Shown: positions 1 to 7,596, counted from the stretch's first letter. The stretch is 13,598 bases of DNA from CAZWMK01 sp964635065 (GCA_964635065.1 CAZWMK010000061.1:1-13598), one strand, 5' to 3'. The notes: a model not told the origin generated them from the letters alone. A program made the numbers and translations.

Positions 1-207
1 GTGCGGACGCTGGGTGTTGTAATAGGTGATCCACCGGCCCCGGCCATCCATGCTGATGCGGACCTCGGCATCGCGCCACACCGTGGTGAACGTCTGCGAC
101 GTGAACTGGCTGCCCTGATCCGTGTTGAAGATTTCCGGCCTGCCGAACCGGGCCAGTGCTTCCTTCGCCTTGAAATCGGCGCTGTAGCGCTTCCTCGTCG
201 TCTTCAC
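1..207 (-). pseudogene. IS3-family transposase, in-frame orfA::orfB deletion chimera (partial)
   Basis: From a GTG at 207, preceded in frame by a TGA, the product begins VKTTRKRYSADFKAK, which looks like the N-terminus of an IS3-family OrfA. It then passes without a stop into EALARFGRPEIFNTDQGSQF, which is OrfB rve-domain sequence around the second catalytic Asp (residue 30 here). A second join follows: MDGRGRW runs straight into ITYYNTQRPH, so the usual segment with the catalytic Glu (normally in a motif like ERLWRS) is missing. The remaining 69 codons are open to the window edge. Most of the OrfA HTH, the first Asp and the Glu are gone, so it cannot be an active transposase. The fused protein could be expressed, but nothing shows that it is. 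Family assignment is confident; subgroup is not assigned. Confidence 0.8.
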
Positions 208-272
208 TTCCGTACCAATCCATCAGGTCCAGAGTAGCTTAACATCCTGTCCAAAAAACCGGTACCACCTCA
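1..272 (-). mobile_element. Internally deleted IS3-family element (one end and fused ORF)
   Basis: The minus strand reads from a plausible IS3-type terminus starting TGAGGTGGTACCGG at position 272, through a short leader, into a transposase reading frame that runs off the window at position 1. IS3-family elements characteristically begin with TG. Immediately right of 272 the sequence becomes the tail of a different (IS630-type) transposase, which supports 272 as the element boundary. The inside of the element is condensed: the start of orfA is joined directly to the second half of orfB. The terminus is inferred from the TG start and the abrupt change of content; no target duplication can be tested because the other end is outside the window. 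Confidence 0.6.
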
Positions 273-352
273 GCTTCGCCTGGAACAGGCTCGTCGATCA
301 ACCGTGGCGCATCATATCCCTCGGCCTGTGCCAGTGGGCACATGGGTTTTAA
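273..352 (+). pseudogene. IS630-type transposase, C-terminal fragment
   Basis: The plus-strand frame reads AWNRLVDQPWRIISLGLCQW and then AHGF before TAA at 350-352. The pattern WNxLxxQPWRIxSxGLxxWAH is what I recognise as the extreme C-terminus of IS630-family transposases. Only about 26 codons remain. The upstream part is cut off exactly where the IS3-type terminus (position 272) begins, so the IS3 element either inserted into this gene or replaced its 5' part. The IS630 right terminus should lie between 353 and about 430, before the next remnant, but I cannot place it. Identification rests on the tail motif alone. Confidence 0.55.
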
Positions 353-406
353 TCAATGCATCTTCCCGCAGATTGCCGGTCTGGGCCGCAGCACTATGGC
401 AATTCG

Positions 407-577
407 TTACGCGATCACTTCGCTGGATGATGTCAGGCGCCGGTCGATGGCGTCGATGATCGGGGTCTGCCGCCCCCCGTCACGCGGCGAATCGCTGTCC
501 CGCGCACCATCCAGCGAGATCGCCAGGCCGTCCTGTCGCAAGCGCAGGCGCTGCACGTTGAAAGGGGCGATCCGCAT
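407..577 (-). pseudogene. Endonuclease/exonuclease/phosphatase family protein, N-terminal fragment
   Basis: Starting at ATG 577 on the minus strand, the 56-codon frame begins MRIAPFNVQRLRLR and continues with LDGARDSDSP and DAIDRRLT. This resembles the N-terminus of a family of bacterial endonuclease/exonuclease/phosphatase-fold hydrolases, in which MRIAxFNxxxLxLR is the first strand carrying the metal-binding Asn and LDGARD...DRRLT follows. Family members are normally several hundred residues long; here homology ends after about residue 49 and the frame closes at TAA 407-409 within the flanking IS material. The gene is therefore only a stump, cut on its 3' side near position 430. Upstream it is joined to the IS6-family remnant within roughly 50 bases. 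No activity is expected. The identification comes from memory of the motif order, so confidence is moderate. Confidence 0.6.
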
Positions 578-624
578 GGCCCACAGGGATAGGCCGATAG
601 GAGCCGACGCGGCAAGCCGGGTCG

Positions 625-825
625 ATGCCGCGCTCGAACAGAAAATCCTCGACGTTCCGCAGGCCCCGCGGAAATCGGACTTACATCATTACCAAGAACC
701 GGACCCCCTCGGGTGAGGAGTGGAAGTATCGAAACGGATTAGCGGGTTTACGGGGTCGAGGTATGCCCCTGCTCTACCCTTCTCCACCCAGTGCCGTCCG
801 CAGCTACAATCCCTCTGACAGTGCC
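625..825 (-). mobile_element. IS6-family element remnant, copy A (left end plus degraded start of transposase)
   Basis: The minus strand starts at about 825 with GGCACTGTCAGAGGGATTG, then a leader containing AGAAGGG and GGGGCATACCTCG, then a decayed reading frame: NPLIRF, a frame change, RYFHSSPEGVRFLVMM, a stop, VRFPRGLRNVEDFLFERGID. This corresponds to the beginning of an IS6-family transposase, where the usual order is PEVIRxAVMLYVRFPLSLRNVEDLLxERGID. Homology stops near 625-630, so the catalytic domain is absent. The 825 end aligns with a second left end at 5120 in the same orientation (about 70% identical by eye over some 85 bases), which supports the terminus call. At least one frameshift and one stop codon interrupt the coding part. 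Confidence 0.7.
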
Positions 826-904
826 TACGCACTTGGTACGGCCTGTCTGATATGGCGGGGCGATGAAGTCGGTCTTGGGCATGTATGCCGGATGCGGCTC
901 GGAT

Positions 905-2197
905 TCATTGTGCGGCCGCAGCCACTGTCGCATCTGCCGCGCCAGCGAAGCCGCGCAGGTCGAGGCCGCTTGGATCCTGGAAGATGCGCAGATCGAACTC
1001 CGGCAGGATCGCCAGAAGGTGGTCAAAGATGTCTGCCTGAATGCCTTCATACTCGCTCCAGGCGGTCGTGTTGGTGAAACAATAAATCTCCAACGGCAAT
1101 CCCTTGGGCGTTGGCTCCAGTTGGCGCACCAGCAAGGTCATGTTCTTGGCAATGCGGGCGTGCGCGCGCAGATAGGCAATCACATAGGCCCGAAATGTGC
1201 CGACATTGGTGACCCTGCGGGCGTTGACAGGATCACGTCCGGCTTCAAGCAATTTGCCATTCCACTGCTCGAGTTCTTCCCGCTTTCGATCGAGATAGTC
1301 GTCGATCAGGGCAATGCGCCGCATGTTGGCCTTTTCAACGTCGCTCAGGAAACGGATGCTGTTCTGGTCGAGGAAGAGCGCACGCTTGATGCGCCGCCCG
1401 CCGGATTCGGACATGCCACGCCAATTCTTGTAACTTTGCTCAATCAGGCGGTGCGTGGGGATTGTGGTGATCGTCTTGTCCCAGTTCTGCACCTTCACGG
1501 TGTGCAGCGCGATGTCGATCACATCGCCATCGGCATTCAGTTGCGGCATCTCGATCCAGTCGCCGACCCGCAGCATGTCGTTGGAAGTCAGCTGCACCGA
1601 AGCCACCAGCGACAGGATGGTATCCTTGAACACCAGCATCAGCACCGCAGCCATGGCCCCCAGCCCCGAAAGCAGCAGCAGGGGAGATTGCTCCATCAGG
1701 GCAGCAATCATCAGGATGGCGGCCGCCGAGAAAACGAAGATCTTGAGCACCTGCAGATAGCCCTTGATCGGCAGCTTCGCCGCATCGGGGCGCCTCTGAT
1801 AGAGTTCGTTTGCGTAGTTCAGGGCACCGCTGATCGCGAGGGCGATGGTCAGCACGATGAAAGCGCCAACCACATTGCGGCTGACCGTTACGAGAGCTTC
1901 CGGGATGTGCGGCACCGCCGCAATCCCGCGCGAAAGGATGATCGCCGGGATAATGTTGACCAGCCGCGCGATGATGTGGATCGGAGTGCGGCTTTCACCG
2001 GGCAGGATCCGCGCGACAAAGCGCCAGACAATTGCCTTGATAAGGAAATTGATCAGAACGGAAAAAGCAACGAGCACGCCCAGCCCGAGCCACAGCTCTG
2101 CCCATGGCGGAAGATCGGCAAGAAAAGGCACTGTCAGGGAATTTGCAACTGTATCGGCCATTTGAGGATACCGACTGGCTTCCTGCATGGTGGGCAT
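905..2197 (-). CDS. ybdG: YbdG-type miniconductance mechanosensitive channel (MscS family)
   Basis: This 430-residue inner-membrane protein matches E. coli YbdG closely in length (415 aa there) and along its C-terminal half. Five hydrophobic segments lie at about residues 33-55, 76-96, 106-128, 150-170 and 172-196. The last is the pore helix, with SGLGAMAAVLMLVFKD at 177-192. The MscS beta domain follows, with NDMLRVGDWIEMP (206-218), VKVQNWDKTITTIPTH (234-249) and a conserved SGGRRIKR stretch (265-272). Near the end are LPLEIYCFTNT (367-377) and the YEGIQADIFDH region (383-393). Channels of this group open under hypo-osmotic membrane tension and release solutes; YbdG makes small-conductance events in E. 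coli. The ATG at 2197 is chosen because AAAGGAGTT precedes it at suitable spacing. The gene looks intact and is transcribed away from the lipoprotein gene, about 470 bases upstream. An antisense open frame across it is a codon-bias shadow. Confidence 0.93.
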   Translation of the reverse strand: MPTMQEASRYPQMADTVANSLTVPFLADLPPWAELWLGLGVLVAFSVLINFLIKAIVWRFVARILPGESRTPIHIIARLVNIIPAIILSRGIAAVPHIPEALVTVSRNVVGAFIVLTIALAISGALNYANELYQRRPDAAKLPIKGYLQVLKIFVFSAAAILMIAALMEQSPLLLLSGLGAMAAVLMLVFKDTILSLVASVQLTSNDMLRVGDWIEMPQLNADGDVIDIALHTVKVQNWDKTITTIPTHRLIEQSYKNWRGMSESGGRRIKRALFLDQNSIRFLSDVEKANMRRIALIDDYLDRKREELEQWNGKLLEAGRDPVNARRVTNVGTFRAYVIAYLRAHARIAKNMTLLVRQLEPTPKGLPLEIYCFTNTTAWSEYEGIQADIFDHLLAILPEFDLRIFQDPSGLDLRGFAGAADATVAAAAQ

Positions 2198-2205
2198 GAA
2201 CGATG

Positions 2206-2214
2206 AACTCCTTT
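2206..2214 (-). promoter_or_regulatory. Ribosome binding site of ybdG
   Basis: AAAGGAGTT on the minus strand ends 8 bases before the ATG at 2197. It is the best Shine-Dalgarno match near the three candidate Met codons (residues 1, 4 and 13) and decides the start. Confidence 0.7.
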
Positions 2215-2665
2215 GGACCGTGCGGCGCCCGGATTATCCGGCAGATGCTCCGGAAGGGAAGAAATGCCTCGACAGGCGGTTTCCCCGGGCACGGGCGCGA
2301 CGAAAATGACTGCCCGGCGGATGAAGCGAACCCAATGGCGGGACGCGCGCCATGCATGTCCGCATCAGCGGCCTTTTCGCGAAAAATCGTCAAAAGTGAC
2401 CATAGCGAGAATTTGAATTGAAGATCAATCATTCCAGATTGAGAAAATGGCTAGCGCCTGCTCCGAAGCGGGTTCTCAATGGAAAACGCCGACACGATTG
2501 GCGCCTGCCTTTCATATCTCCACCTGGAGGATTCCCAGGAGCATCGACATGACGGGCCTCGTCGATGAACCATCAAGATCGAGCTGAAACGTTCCCCGAC
2601 GCGCACAACCACGGTGTGACCGCTACCGAGGAAAAGCTGCGCAATAGATCGCGGCGCCGGCTCAG
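2215..2665. other. Gene-free stretch between ybdG and the lipoprotein gene
   Basis: About 450 bases hold only short overlapping frames that I do not recognise. It must contain the ybdG promoter (minus strand), but no convincing -35/-10 pair stands out. It holds a perfect 12-base palindrome (2374-2385, listed separately) and an 8-base inverted repeat, ATTGAGAA at 2438-2445 with TTCTCAAT at 2473-2480. A minus-strand frame of 75 codons (2451-2678) overlaps the end of the lipoprotein gene by 13 bases; its sequence suggests no family, and I do not call it a gene. Confidence 0.5.
2374..2385. promoter_or_regulatory. Perfect 12-bp palindrome upstream of ybdG (candidate operator)
   Basis: TTTTCGCGAAAA is a perfect dyad about 180 bases upstream of the ybdG start. 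Such an AT-flanked CGCG dyad could bind a dimeric regulator. The distance to the gene and the lack of a second copy keep this speculative. Confidence 0.25.
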
Positions 2666-3532
2666 CTAATTCTGCCACTCGACGAGGACGCTCCCATCGC
2701 GCGGGTCCTCGAAAGACACCCGCGCCAGTTCAACCGCCATCAGGCAGACAGGGCGGCGATCAGGAGAGTCCTCAACGCAGTGGATGGGCTGACCATCAGG
2801 AAATGCCTTCACCCGCCCCTCCACAGCCAGTTGGTAGGCGCGGCCTTCGATTTCCGCTGGCTCGCGAACACGGATTGTGTGCGCATAGGGGCGGGATCCG
2901 CGTTGGAATGTTCGGGGTGAATCCGGGGCAAAGAACTGCGCGATGCCAAAGGTCTGCCGTTCAGTGGAAATGGCAAGGTCGGCATAGGTGGCGGATTTGC
3001 CGCCGGGACAGGCTTCACTGCTGGTCCATGGCCGCTCTACCCAGAAGCCTTCCACGGCTTCATGGGGCATGCCTTGGGAAATGGAGTTCACCCAGTCGGC
3101 ATTGGTCCAGCGTTCAGGGGCCGCAGACAGTTTCAGGGCCTGGCGGTTACGGTCAAACGTCCAGCCAGCCCACGCAGGGTGCTCCTTGTCTGCTTCGCCG
3201 CTGCAGCCAAATGGCAGCTTCAGGCTGAACGTCCTGCCGGCAAGTTGCCGGTTGGAATCGGGAAGCGGTTGCCCCGCCGCTATCGCATCGCTGGCATGAG
3301 CAAAAGCAGCGATCAGGTCAGCCCTGCCTAACGCAGCCAGAGCCGGAGCTTCGGTGGGCTGCACTGGCGGGATCTCCGGTGTCTGGCTGCTTGCGACCTC
3401 GTCAGGCGAAGCCTGCTGCTCACCGGGTACATCGCTCGTACACCCGATTATCATCAATGCTAGTCCGGTCACGACGAAAAGCCGTTCTGGCCGAGCACGA
3501 CTTGACGAAAACATGGCAGGTGAAGCACGCAT
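2666..3532 (-). CDS. Probable lipoprotein of unknown function
   Basis: The 288-residue product has a basic N-terminus, a hydrophobic stretch (about 18-30) and a lipobox-like LMIIGC with Cys at residue 31. Residues 33-65 are rich in Pro, Ser, Glu and Gln, typical of a linker behind a lipidated cysteine. It should be exported and anchored to a membrane. The mature part (about 66-288) is soluble, with several Trp and paired Cys residues (FGCSG, SEACPGG, IHCVED, PVCLMAV), suggesting a disulfide-stabilised periplasmic domain. I recognise no domain. Start choice is uncertain: ATG 3532 has AGGA directly against it, and ATG 3514 (Cys then at residue 25) gives a more usual signal-peptide length but has no clear ribosome site. 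It is transcribed divergently from the SLC13 permease across about 140 bases, so the two may share a control region. No lesion is visible. Confidence 0.75.
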   Translation of the reverse strand: MRASPAMFSSSRARPERLFVVTGLALMIIGCTSDVPGEQQASPDEVASSQTPEIPPVQPTEAPALAALGRADLIAAFAHASDAIAAGQPLPDSNRQLAGRTFSLKLPFGCSGEADKEHPAWAGWTFDRNRQALKLSAAPERWTNADWVNSISQGMPHEAVEGFWVERPWTSSEACPGGKSATYADLAISTERQTFGIAQFFAPDSPRTFQRGSRPYAHTIRVREPAEIEGRAYQLAVEGRVKAFPDGQPIHCVEDSPDRRPVCLMAVELARVSFEDPRDGSVLVEWQN

Positions 3533-3671
3533 TCCTGATGACTAGCAGATTACGACGCCAAATTTGAATCTCTTTCTCGGCATCAAGCACACTAAAAAGG
3601 TCGCGCAAACGGCCTTACGATTTGCGGAAATGCCGGTGCACGCATAAAGCCGGACAGGCGGAACATCAGAC

Positions 3672-4991
3672 ATGTCATTTGAACAGATCATAACCCTTGT
3701 TGTCCTGGCAGGCGTGATCGCGGCCCTGATCCATGACAAGATCCGCGCCGACATCGTGGCGCTCGCCGGCGCGGCAGTCCTGCTGGCCAGCGGGGCTGTG
3801 CGGCCAAGCGAGGTGCAAAGCGCCTTCGGCAGCCCCGCCCTCATCACCTTGGCGTCCCTGTTCGTCATTGCCCATGCCATGGAGCTTTCCGGGCTGCTGG
3901 ACCGCGCCATCCGGGCCATGGTCAAGACCTGCCGCAAAACCGGCGCAACCGGCATCTGGACGATGATCGGGTTGAGCGGTGCCGCTTCGGCCTTCCTCAA
4001 CAATACGCCGATCGTCGTGATGGCGGCACCAGTCATCCGCGATGTTGCCAACTCCCTCAAGCTGGATGTCAGGCGGTTTCTGATGCCGCTTTCCTACGTA
4101 GGAGTGCTGGGAGGCTGCTGCACGCTCATCGGCACGTCCACCAACCTGCTGGTGAGCGACATGGCCAGAACATCGGGGCAGCCCCCGTTTACAATCTTCG
4201 AGATCACGCCGGTCGGGGTGGCCGTTGCCCTGGCTGGCGGGCTCTATCTGATGCTGGTGTCTGGTCGTTTGCTGGAGTCATCGCCTCAGACTGACGGGCC
4301 GGACCCCGCGGAAGTCGCCAAGCATCATGTCAGCCATGTCGATATTGCCGGTGATACCATCGGCGACCCTCGAGATTTTGCGGAAGACCATCGCTTCGAT
4401 CTCACAAAGGCACTAGCCTCGGTTGGGGTCTTCATAGGGGTTGTGGCACTTGCTGCCTTCAACCTCATCCCCATCGCGGCGGCGGCCTTCGCTGGGGCCG
4501 TCCTGCTCATACTCGTCCGGGTCATCCGACCCGAGGAAGCCTATGGCGGCTTACGGCCGGAAATTCTCCTGCTGATCGCCGGCATGGTGGTGATCGGCAT
4601 AGCGCTGGAGGAAACCGGCCTCGCCTCGACAGCAACTGACTGGATGGTCCGGTCTGTCGATGGCTTCGACCCGCTATTGGCACTGATTCTGCTCTATGGC
4701 GGCACATTGCTGCTGACCGAACTGCTGTCCAATGCGACCGTTGCCGTGCTGGTGACCCCGCTGGCGGTGGCCCTTGCCGAGAGCATGGGAGTCAGCCCGC
4801 GCCCCTTTCTCGTCGCAGTCATGATCGCGGCAAGCGCAGCGTTTGCCACGCCCTTCGGCTACCAGACCAACGTGCTGGTCTATCAGATGGGGGGCTATCG
4901 CTACATGGACTTCGTAAAGGTGGGGTTGCCGCTGAATCTGCTCACTTGGGCTGTCGCGGTCGCGGCGATCTATTGGTTTTTCCCTTTTTGA
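3672..4991 (+). CDS. Short SLC13/DASS-family permease lacking TrkA-C domains
   Basis: This 439-residue, very hydrophobic protein has two inverted membrane halves of the divalent-anion:Na+ symporter fold. The first half carries FLNNTPIVVMAAP (108-120) and the conserved LIGTSTNLL (152-160). The second carries LLSNATVAVLVTP (351-363) and ATPFGYQTN (392-400). The paired NNTP and SNAT motifs belong to the helix-turn hairpins that form the Na+ and substrate sites in this family. Relatives of this sequence type often have about 590-610 residues with two TrkA-C domains between the halves. Here only a hydrophilic linker of about 45 residues (201-245, rich in Asp and His) is found, and the flanking helices are intact, so this looks like a natural compact form and not a recent deletion. 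The substrate (sulfate, carboxylate or other anion) cannot be read from sequence. The start at ATG 3672 follows AGGCGGA at about 9 bases. Confidence 0.88.
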   Translation: MSFEQIITLVVLAGVIAALIHDKIRADIVALAGAAVLLASGAVRPSEVQSAFGSPALITLASLFVIAHAMELSGLLDRAIRAMVKTCRKTGATGIWTMIGLSGAASAFLNNTPIVVMAAPVIRDVANSLKLDVRRFLMPLSYVGVLGGCCTLIGTSTNLLVSDMARTSGQPPFTIFEITPVGVAVALAGGLYLMLVSGRLLESSPQTDGPDPAEVAKHHVSHVDIAGDTIGDPRDFAEDHRFDLTKALASVGVFIGVVALAAFNLIPIAAAAFAGAVLLILVRVIRPEEAYGGLRPEILLLIAGMVVIGIALEETGLASTATDWMVRSVDGFDPLLALILLYGGTLLLTELLSNATVAVLVTPLAVALAESMGVSPRPFLVAVMIAASAAFATPFGYQTNVLVYQMGGYRYMDFVKVGLPLNLLTWAVAVAAIYWFFPF

Positions 4992-5003
4992 CAGGGTCAA
5001 CCG

Positions 5004-5015
5004 ATGCGGCCGCAT
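5004..5015. repeat. Perfect 12-bp palindrome just after the permease gene
   Basis: ATGCGGCCGCAT is a perfect dyad 12 bases after the permease stop codon. It has no loop-forming centre and no following T run, so a terminator role is doubtful. Confidence 0.3.
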
Positions 5016-5033
5016 TCAGATCGTCATCATCAT

Positions 5034-5120
5034 TCCCATTAGCGAGTTTGTGCGGGCGAGGTATGCCCCTGCCCTTCTTCAGCCACTGTCATCACCAGGT
5101 ACAATCCCGTTGATGGCTCC
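5034..5120 (-). mobile_element. IS6-family left end, copy B
   Basis: On the minus strand from 5120 the sequence GGAGCCATCAACGGGATTG, then AGAAGGGCAGGGGCATACC and AAACTCGCTAAT, aligns with copy A read from 825. Shared blocks are GGGATTGTA, AGAAGGG, CAGGGGCATACCTCG and CGCTAAT, in the same order with one 4-base gap. In copy A this leader runs into an IS6-family transposase start, so this piece is the left end of a related element, broken about 85 bases in. No transposase sequence is left beyond a few codons. It separates the permease from the Lon gene and has the same orientation as copies A and C. Confidence 0.6.
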
Positions 5121-5175
5121 CGCCAGAGGTAACACTGCACAAACAATCAACACGGACCACTAAGCGGGGGGCCGG

Positions 5176-7596
5176 TCACTCGTCTGCCAGAAGTCCGATC
5201 TGGCCGGTCCGCGCATCCGCGAAGTCGAGAAGCCGCGCCTCGATATTGGCGTTGATCGAGCCTGACTCGAACTCGCCATTCGCCGATCGCTGGCCTGCGG
5301 GCAGACCCGTCAGTTGGGCAATCGCCTCGTCCACATGGGAAATGGCGTGGATCTGGAACTGGCCAGCGGCCACGGCCTGAACCACATCGTCCCGCAGCAT
5401 CAGGTTCGAAAGGTTCCCACGCGGGATCAGCACGCCCTGCCGGCCCGTCAGGCCCCGCTCTGAGCAAATATGGAAGTAACCCTCAACCTTTTCGTTGATG
5501 CCGCCGACCGGCTGCACCTCGCCCAGCTGATTAACCGAACCCGTCACGGCATAGGACTGCGATATGGGGACTTCGGCCAATGCAGACATCAGGGCGCACA
5601 GCTCTGCCAGCGATGCGCTGTCACCTTCGATGCGACCATAGTTTTGTTCGAAGACCAGAGAGGCCCAAAGCGACAGCGGGACATCCGCCGCATATCGGGC
5701 GGCAAGGAAACCCGACAGGATCAGAACGGCCTTGGAATGGATCGGCCCGCCCAGCTTGGCCTCGCGCTCAATATCCACAACGCGGCCTGATCCCATCCTC
5801 GCCCTTGCGGTTATCCGGATCGGCATGCCGAAGCGCAACTCGCCGATGTCGGCCACCGTCAGGCCATTGACCTGCCCCACGACGCTGCCGGAGGTCGCAA
5901 TCAGGATCTTTTCGCCGCGGACCATCTCCAGCAGGTTGTCCCGCGTTCGGCCAAGCCGACGCTCTCTTGCGTTTATCGCCGCAGTGACATGTGCGCCGGT
6001 AATGGCGCCGGCCCCGTCCTGCGATGCGACATGATCAGCCTCTCGCATCAGATCAAGCACTTCGGATGTCCGCAGCGATAGCTTCCGCTGATCCTCCGCC
6101 GCGCGCGATGCGGCGTCGATCAGGACCGCCACGCCATCTCGTGCGACCGGGCGCAGCCCCTCTTGCCCCCCAACTGTGGCGAGGACCCTCGCGAACAATT
6201 CTATCGAGCCTGCGTCCCGGATCATGTCGTCGGCGAATTCGGCCGCCACGCGGAAGAACTGGCCAAAATCGGGGTCCAGTTCCGACAGGAGCAGGAGCAA
6301 CTGCTGGTCGCCGACGAGGACGACCCGCACGTCCAGGGGAATGGCCTGCGGTTCCATCGTGGTGGTGGCGATCAGGCCCAGCCGGTCGGCCGCGGTCGTG
6401 ATCTGGATCGCCCTCGTCTCCAGGCTGCGCTTGAGGGCCTCCAGGGCGAACGGTTCGGCCAGGACGCGCCTGACATCGAGCAGCAGGAAACCGCCGTTTG
6501 CCCGATGCAGGGCCCCCGGCTTGATCTGGGTGAAATCGGTGACCAGCGCCCCTTGCTGGGACATGTAATCGATCCGGCCGGTCAGGTTTGAGAGCGTCGG
6601 CATTGTCTCGACAATGACCGGGGCGCCTGATGCGTCCTGATGTGTCACGACCACATTCACGGCGTATCGATGAAATCGCGGGTCGCTGTGAAGGGCGGCG
6701 GGTCCGCGCGGAAAGGGCGCCTCGGCGCTGCTTCGTTCCCATGACAGGAACAGGTCCGCATTCAGGACAAGATCCTTGTGCAATGCTTCCAGATAAGGCT
6801 TTAATGCGTGGTTACGCGCAAGTCCCCGGTTCATGCGCGACATCGCCGACTTGACGGCGCTTTCCGCCATGCGCGCGTTCAGGGCGGCCAAGGCTTCTCG
6901 CTCTTCGCGGCCCAGTTCGGGCAGCGATATGAGGAAATCCGCCAGTTCTTCTTGGCTGGCCTCGAGATCCGCTTCCATCCGGACCCGATCAGCCTCGACC
7001 ATGGCCGCCATTGCCTCGGCGTTCAGGATTTCGCCCTCACGCATCGGGGCCAAGGAAAACCCCGTGGGCGTGCGCAGGATCGCCACGTTGCGTTTGCGGG
7101 CGCTTTCGGCGAGATCCTTGAATGCGGCCTCCCGGCGCGTTGAGAACTCCTGCTCGATGGCCGCGCGACGCGTCTGGCAATCCTCGGACACCAGGACGGC
7201 TGGAATCCGGCTGGCCAGATCCTCGATCAGGGCTGCGACGGCATCACGCAGCTTTGGCGCTTCGCCGGACGGAAGGCTGATCGCCAGGGGTTTGTCCGGC
7301 TCGACGAAGTTACTGACATAGATCCAGTCGCTCGGGACCGAACGGCTGTTCGCGACGCTCTGAAGGATCCGGAGGACCGTCGAATGCCGCCCGGAGCCTT
7401 CTGGTCCATAGACGAACAGGTTGAAACGAGGGTGCCGCATGTCGGCTGACAGCCGGATTGCCTCGACCGCAATGTCCTGTCCTACGGGACCATCCAGCGG
7501 GGCGAGGTCCGATGTCGTTTCGAACGCAAAGGCCGACGGGCTGCACACGACCCTCAGCTTGCTTTGGTCTATCAGAGTATCGACCATCGACCCCAT
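5176..7596 (-). CDS. LonB-type ATP-dependent protease (COG1067, AAA_32 plus Lon protease domain)
   Basis: The 806-residue product has the layout of the large bacterial LonB-like family and no LonA-type N-domain. The P-loop lies at 64-72 (GPEGSGRHS, with Arg where the consensus has Lys). A long charged helical insert spans about 140-285. The second ATPase part includes GALHRANGGFLLLDVRRVL (361-379), with the Walker B-like Asp at 374. The C-terminal Lon domain has EGDSASLAE with catalytic Ser660 and GGINEKVEGY with catalytic Lys703. The 43-residue Ser-Lys spacing equals that of E. coli Lon (S679/K722). It should unfold and degrade cytosolic proteins using ATP. The frame is open for 71 more codons upstream, but that part is antisense IS6 sequence. 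ATG 7596 follows GGAAACGAG, and ATG 7587 is an alternative. The gene appears intact and has no visible partner gene. Loss of the P-loop Lys may lower ATPase activity, although Arg may be tolerated in this family. Confidence 0.9.
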   Translation of the reverse strand: MGSMVDTLIDQSKLRVVCSPSAFAFETTSDLAPLDGPVGQDIAVEAIRLSADMRHPRFNLFVYGPEGSGRHSTVLRILQSVANSRSVPSDWIYVSNFVEPDKPLAISLPSGEAPKLRDAVAALIEDLASRIPAVLVSEDCQTRRAAIEQEFSTRREAAFKDLAESARKRNVAILRTPTGFSLAPMREGEILNAEAMAAMVEADRVRMEADLEASQEELADFLISLPELGREEREALAALNARMAESAVKSAMSRMNRGLARNHALKPYLEALHKDLVLNADLFLSWERSSAEAPFPRGPAALHSDPRFHRYAVNVVVTHQDASGAPVIVETMPTLSNLTGRIDYMSQQGALVTDFTQIKPGALHRANGGFLLLDVRRVLAEPFALEALKRSLETRAIQITTAADRLGLIATTTMEPQAIPLDVRVVLVGDQQLLLLLSELDPDFGQFFRVAAEFADDMIRDAGSIELFARVLATVGGQEGLRPVARDGVAVLIDAASRAAEDQRKLSLRTSEVLDLMREADHVASQDGAGAITGAHVTAAINARERRLGRTRDNLLEMVRGEKILIATSGSVVGQVNGLTVADIGELRFGMPIRITARARMGSGRVVDIEREAKLGGPIHSKAVLILSGFLAARYAADVPLSLWASLVFEQNYGRIEGDSASLAELCALMSALAEVPISQSYAVTGSVNQLGEVQPVGGINEKVEGYFHICSERGLTGRQGVLIPRGNLSNLMLRDDVVQAVAAGQFQIHAISHVDEAIAQLTGLPAGQRSANGEFESGSINANIEARLLDFADARTGQIGLLADE

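Noticed and set aside
863..2206. A 447-codon plus-strand open frame across ybdG
   Set aside because: It is antisense to a clear YbdG homologue, its product is rich in His, Gln, Asp and Arg without any motif, and it is explained by GC-rich codon bias.
2451..2678. 75-codon minus-strand ORF as a small gene
   Set aside because: No family resemblance, no good ribosome site, and overlap with the end of the lipoprotein gene. A neighbouring frame ending MSMLLGILQVEI looked protein-like but has no start.
5040..5130. Possible fluoride-type riboswitch (GGGCGAGG...TGATGGCTCCCGCC on the plus strand)
   Set aside because: Key conserved segments of that class are missing, no gene follows on the plus strand, and the stretch aligns with an IS6-type left end on the minus strand.
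6053..6742. Long minus-strand frame inside the Lon gene
   Set aside because: It lies in another frame of the same strand as lonB, whose motifs and spacing are complete; the product is Arg/Pro/Gly-rich and typical of a shadow frame.
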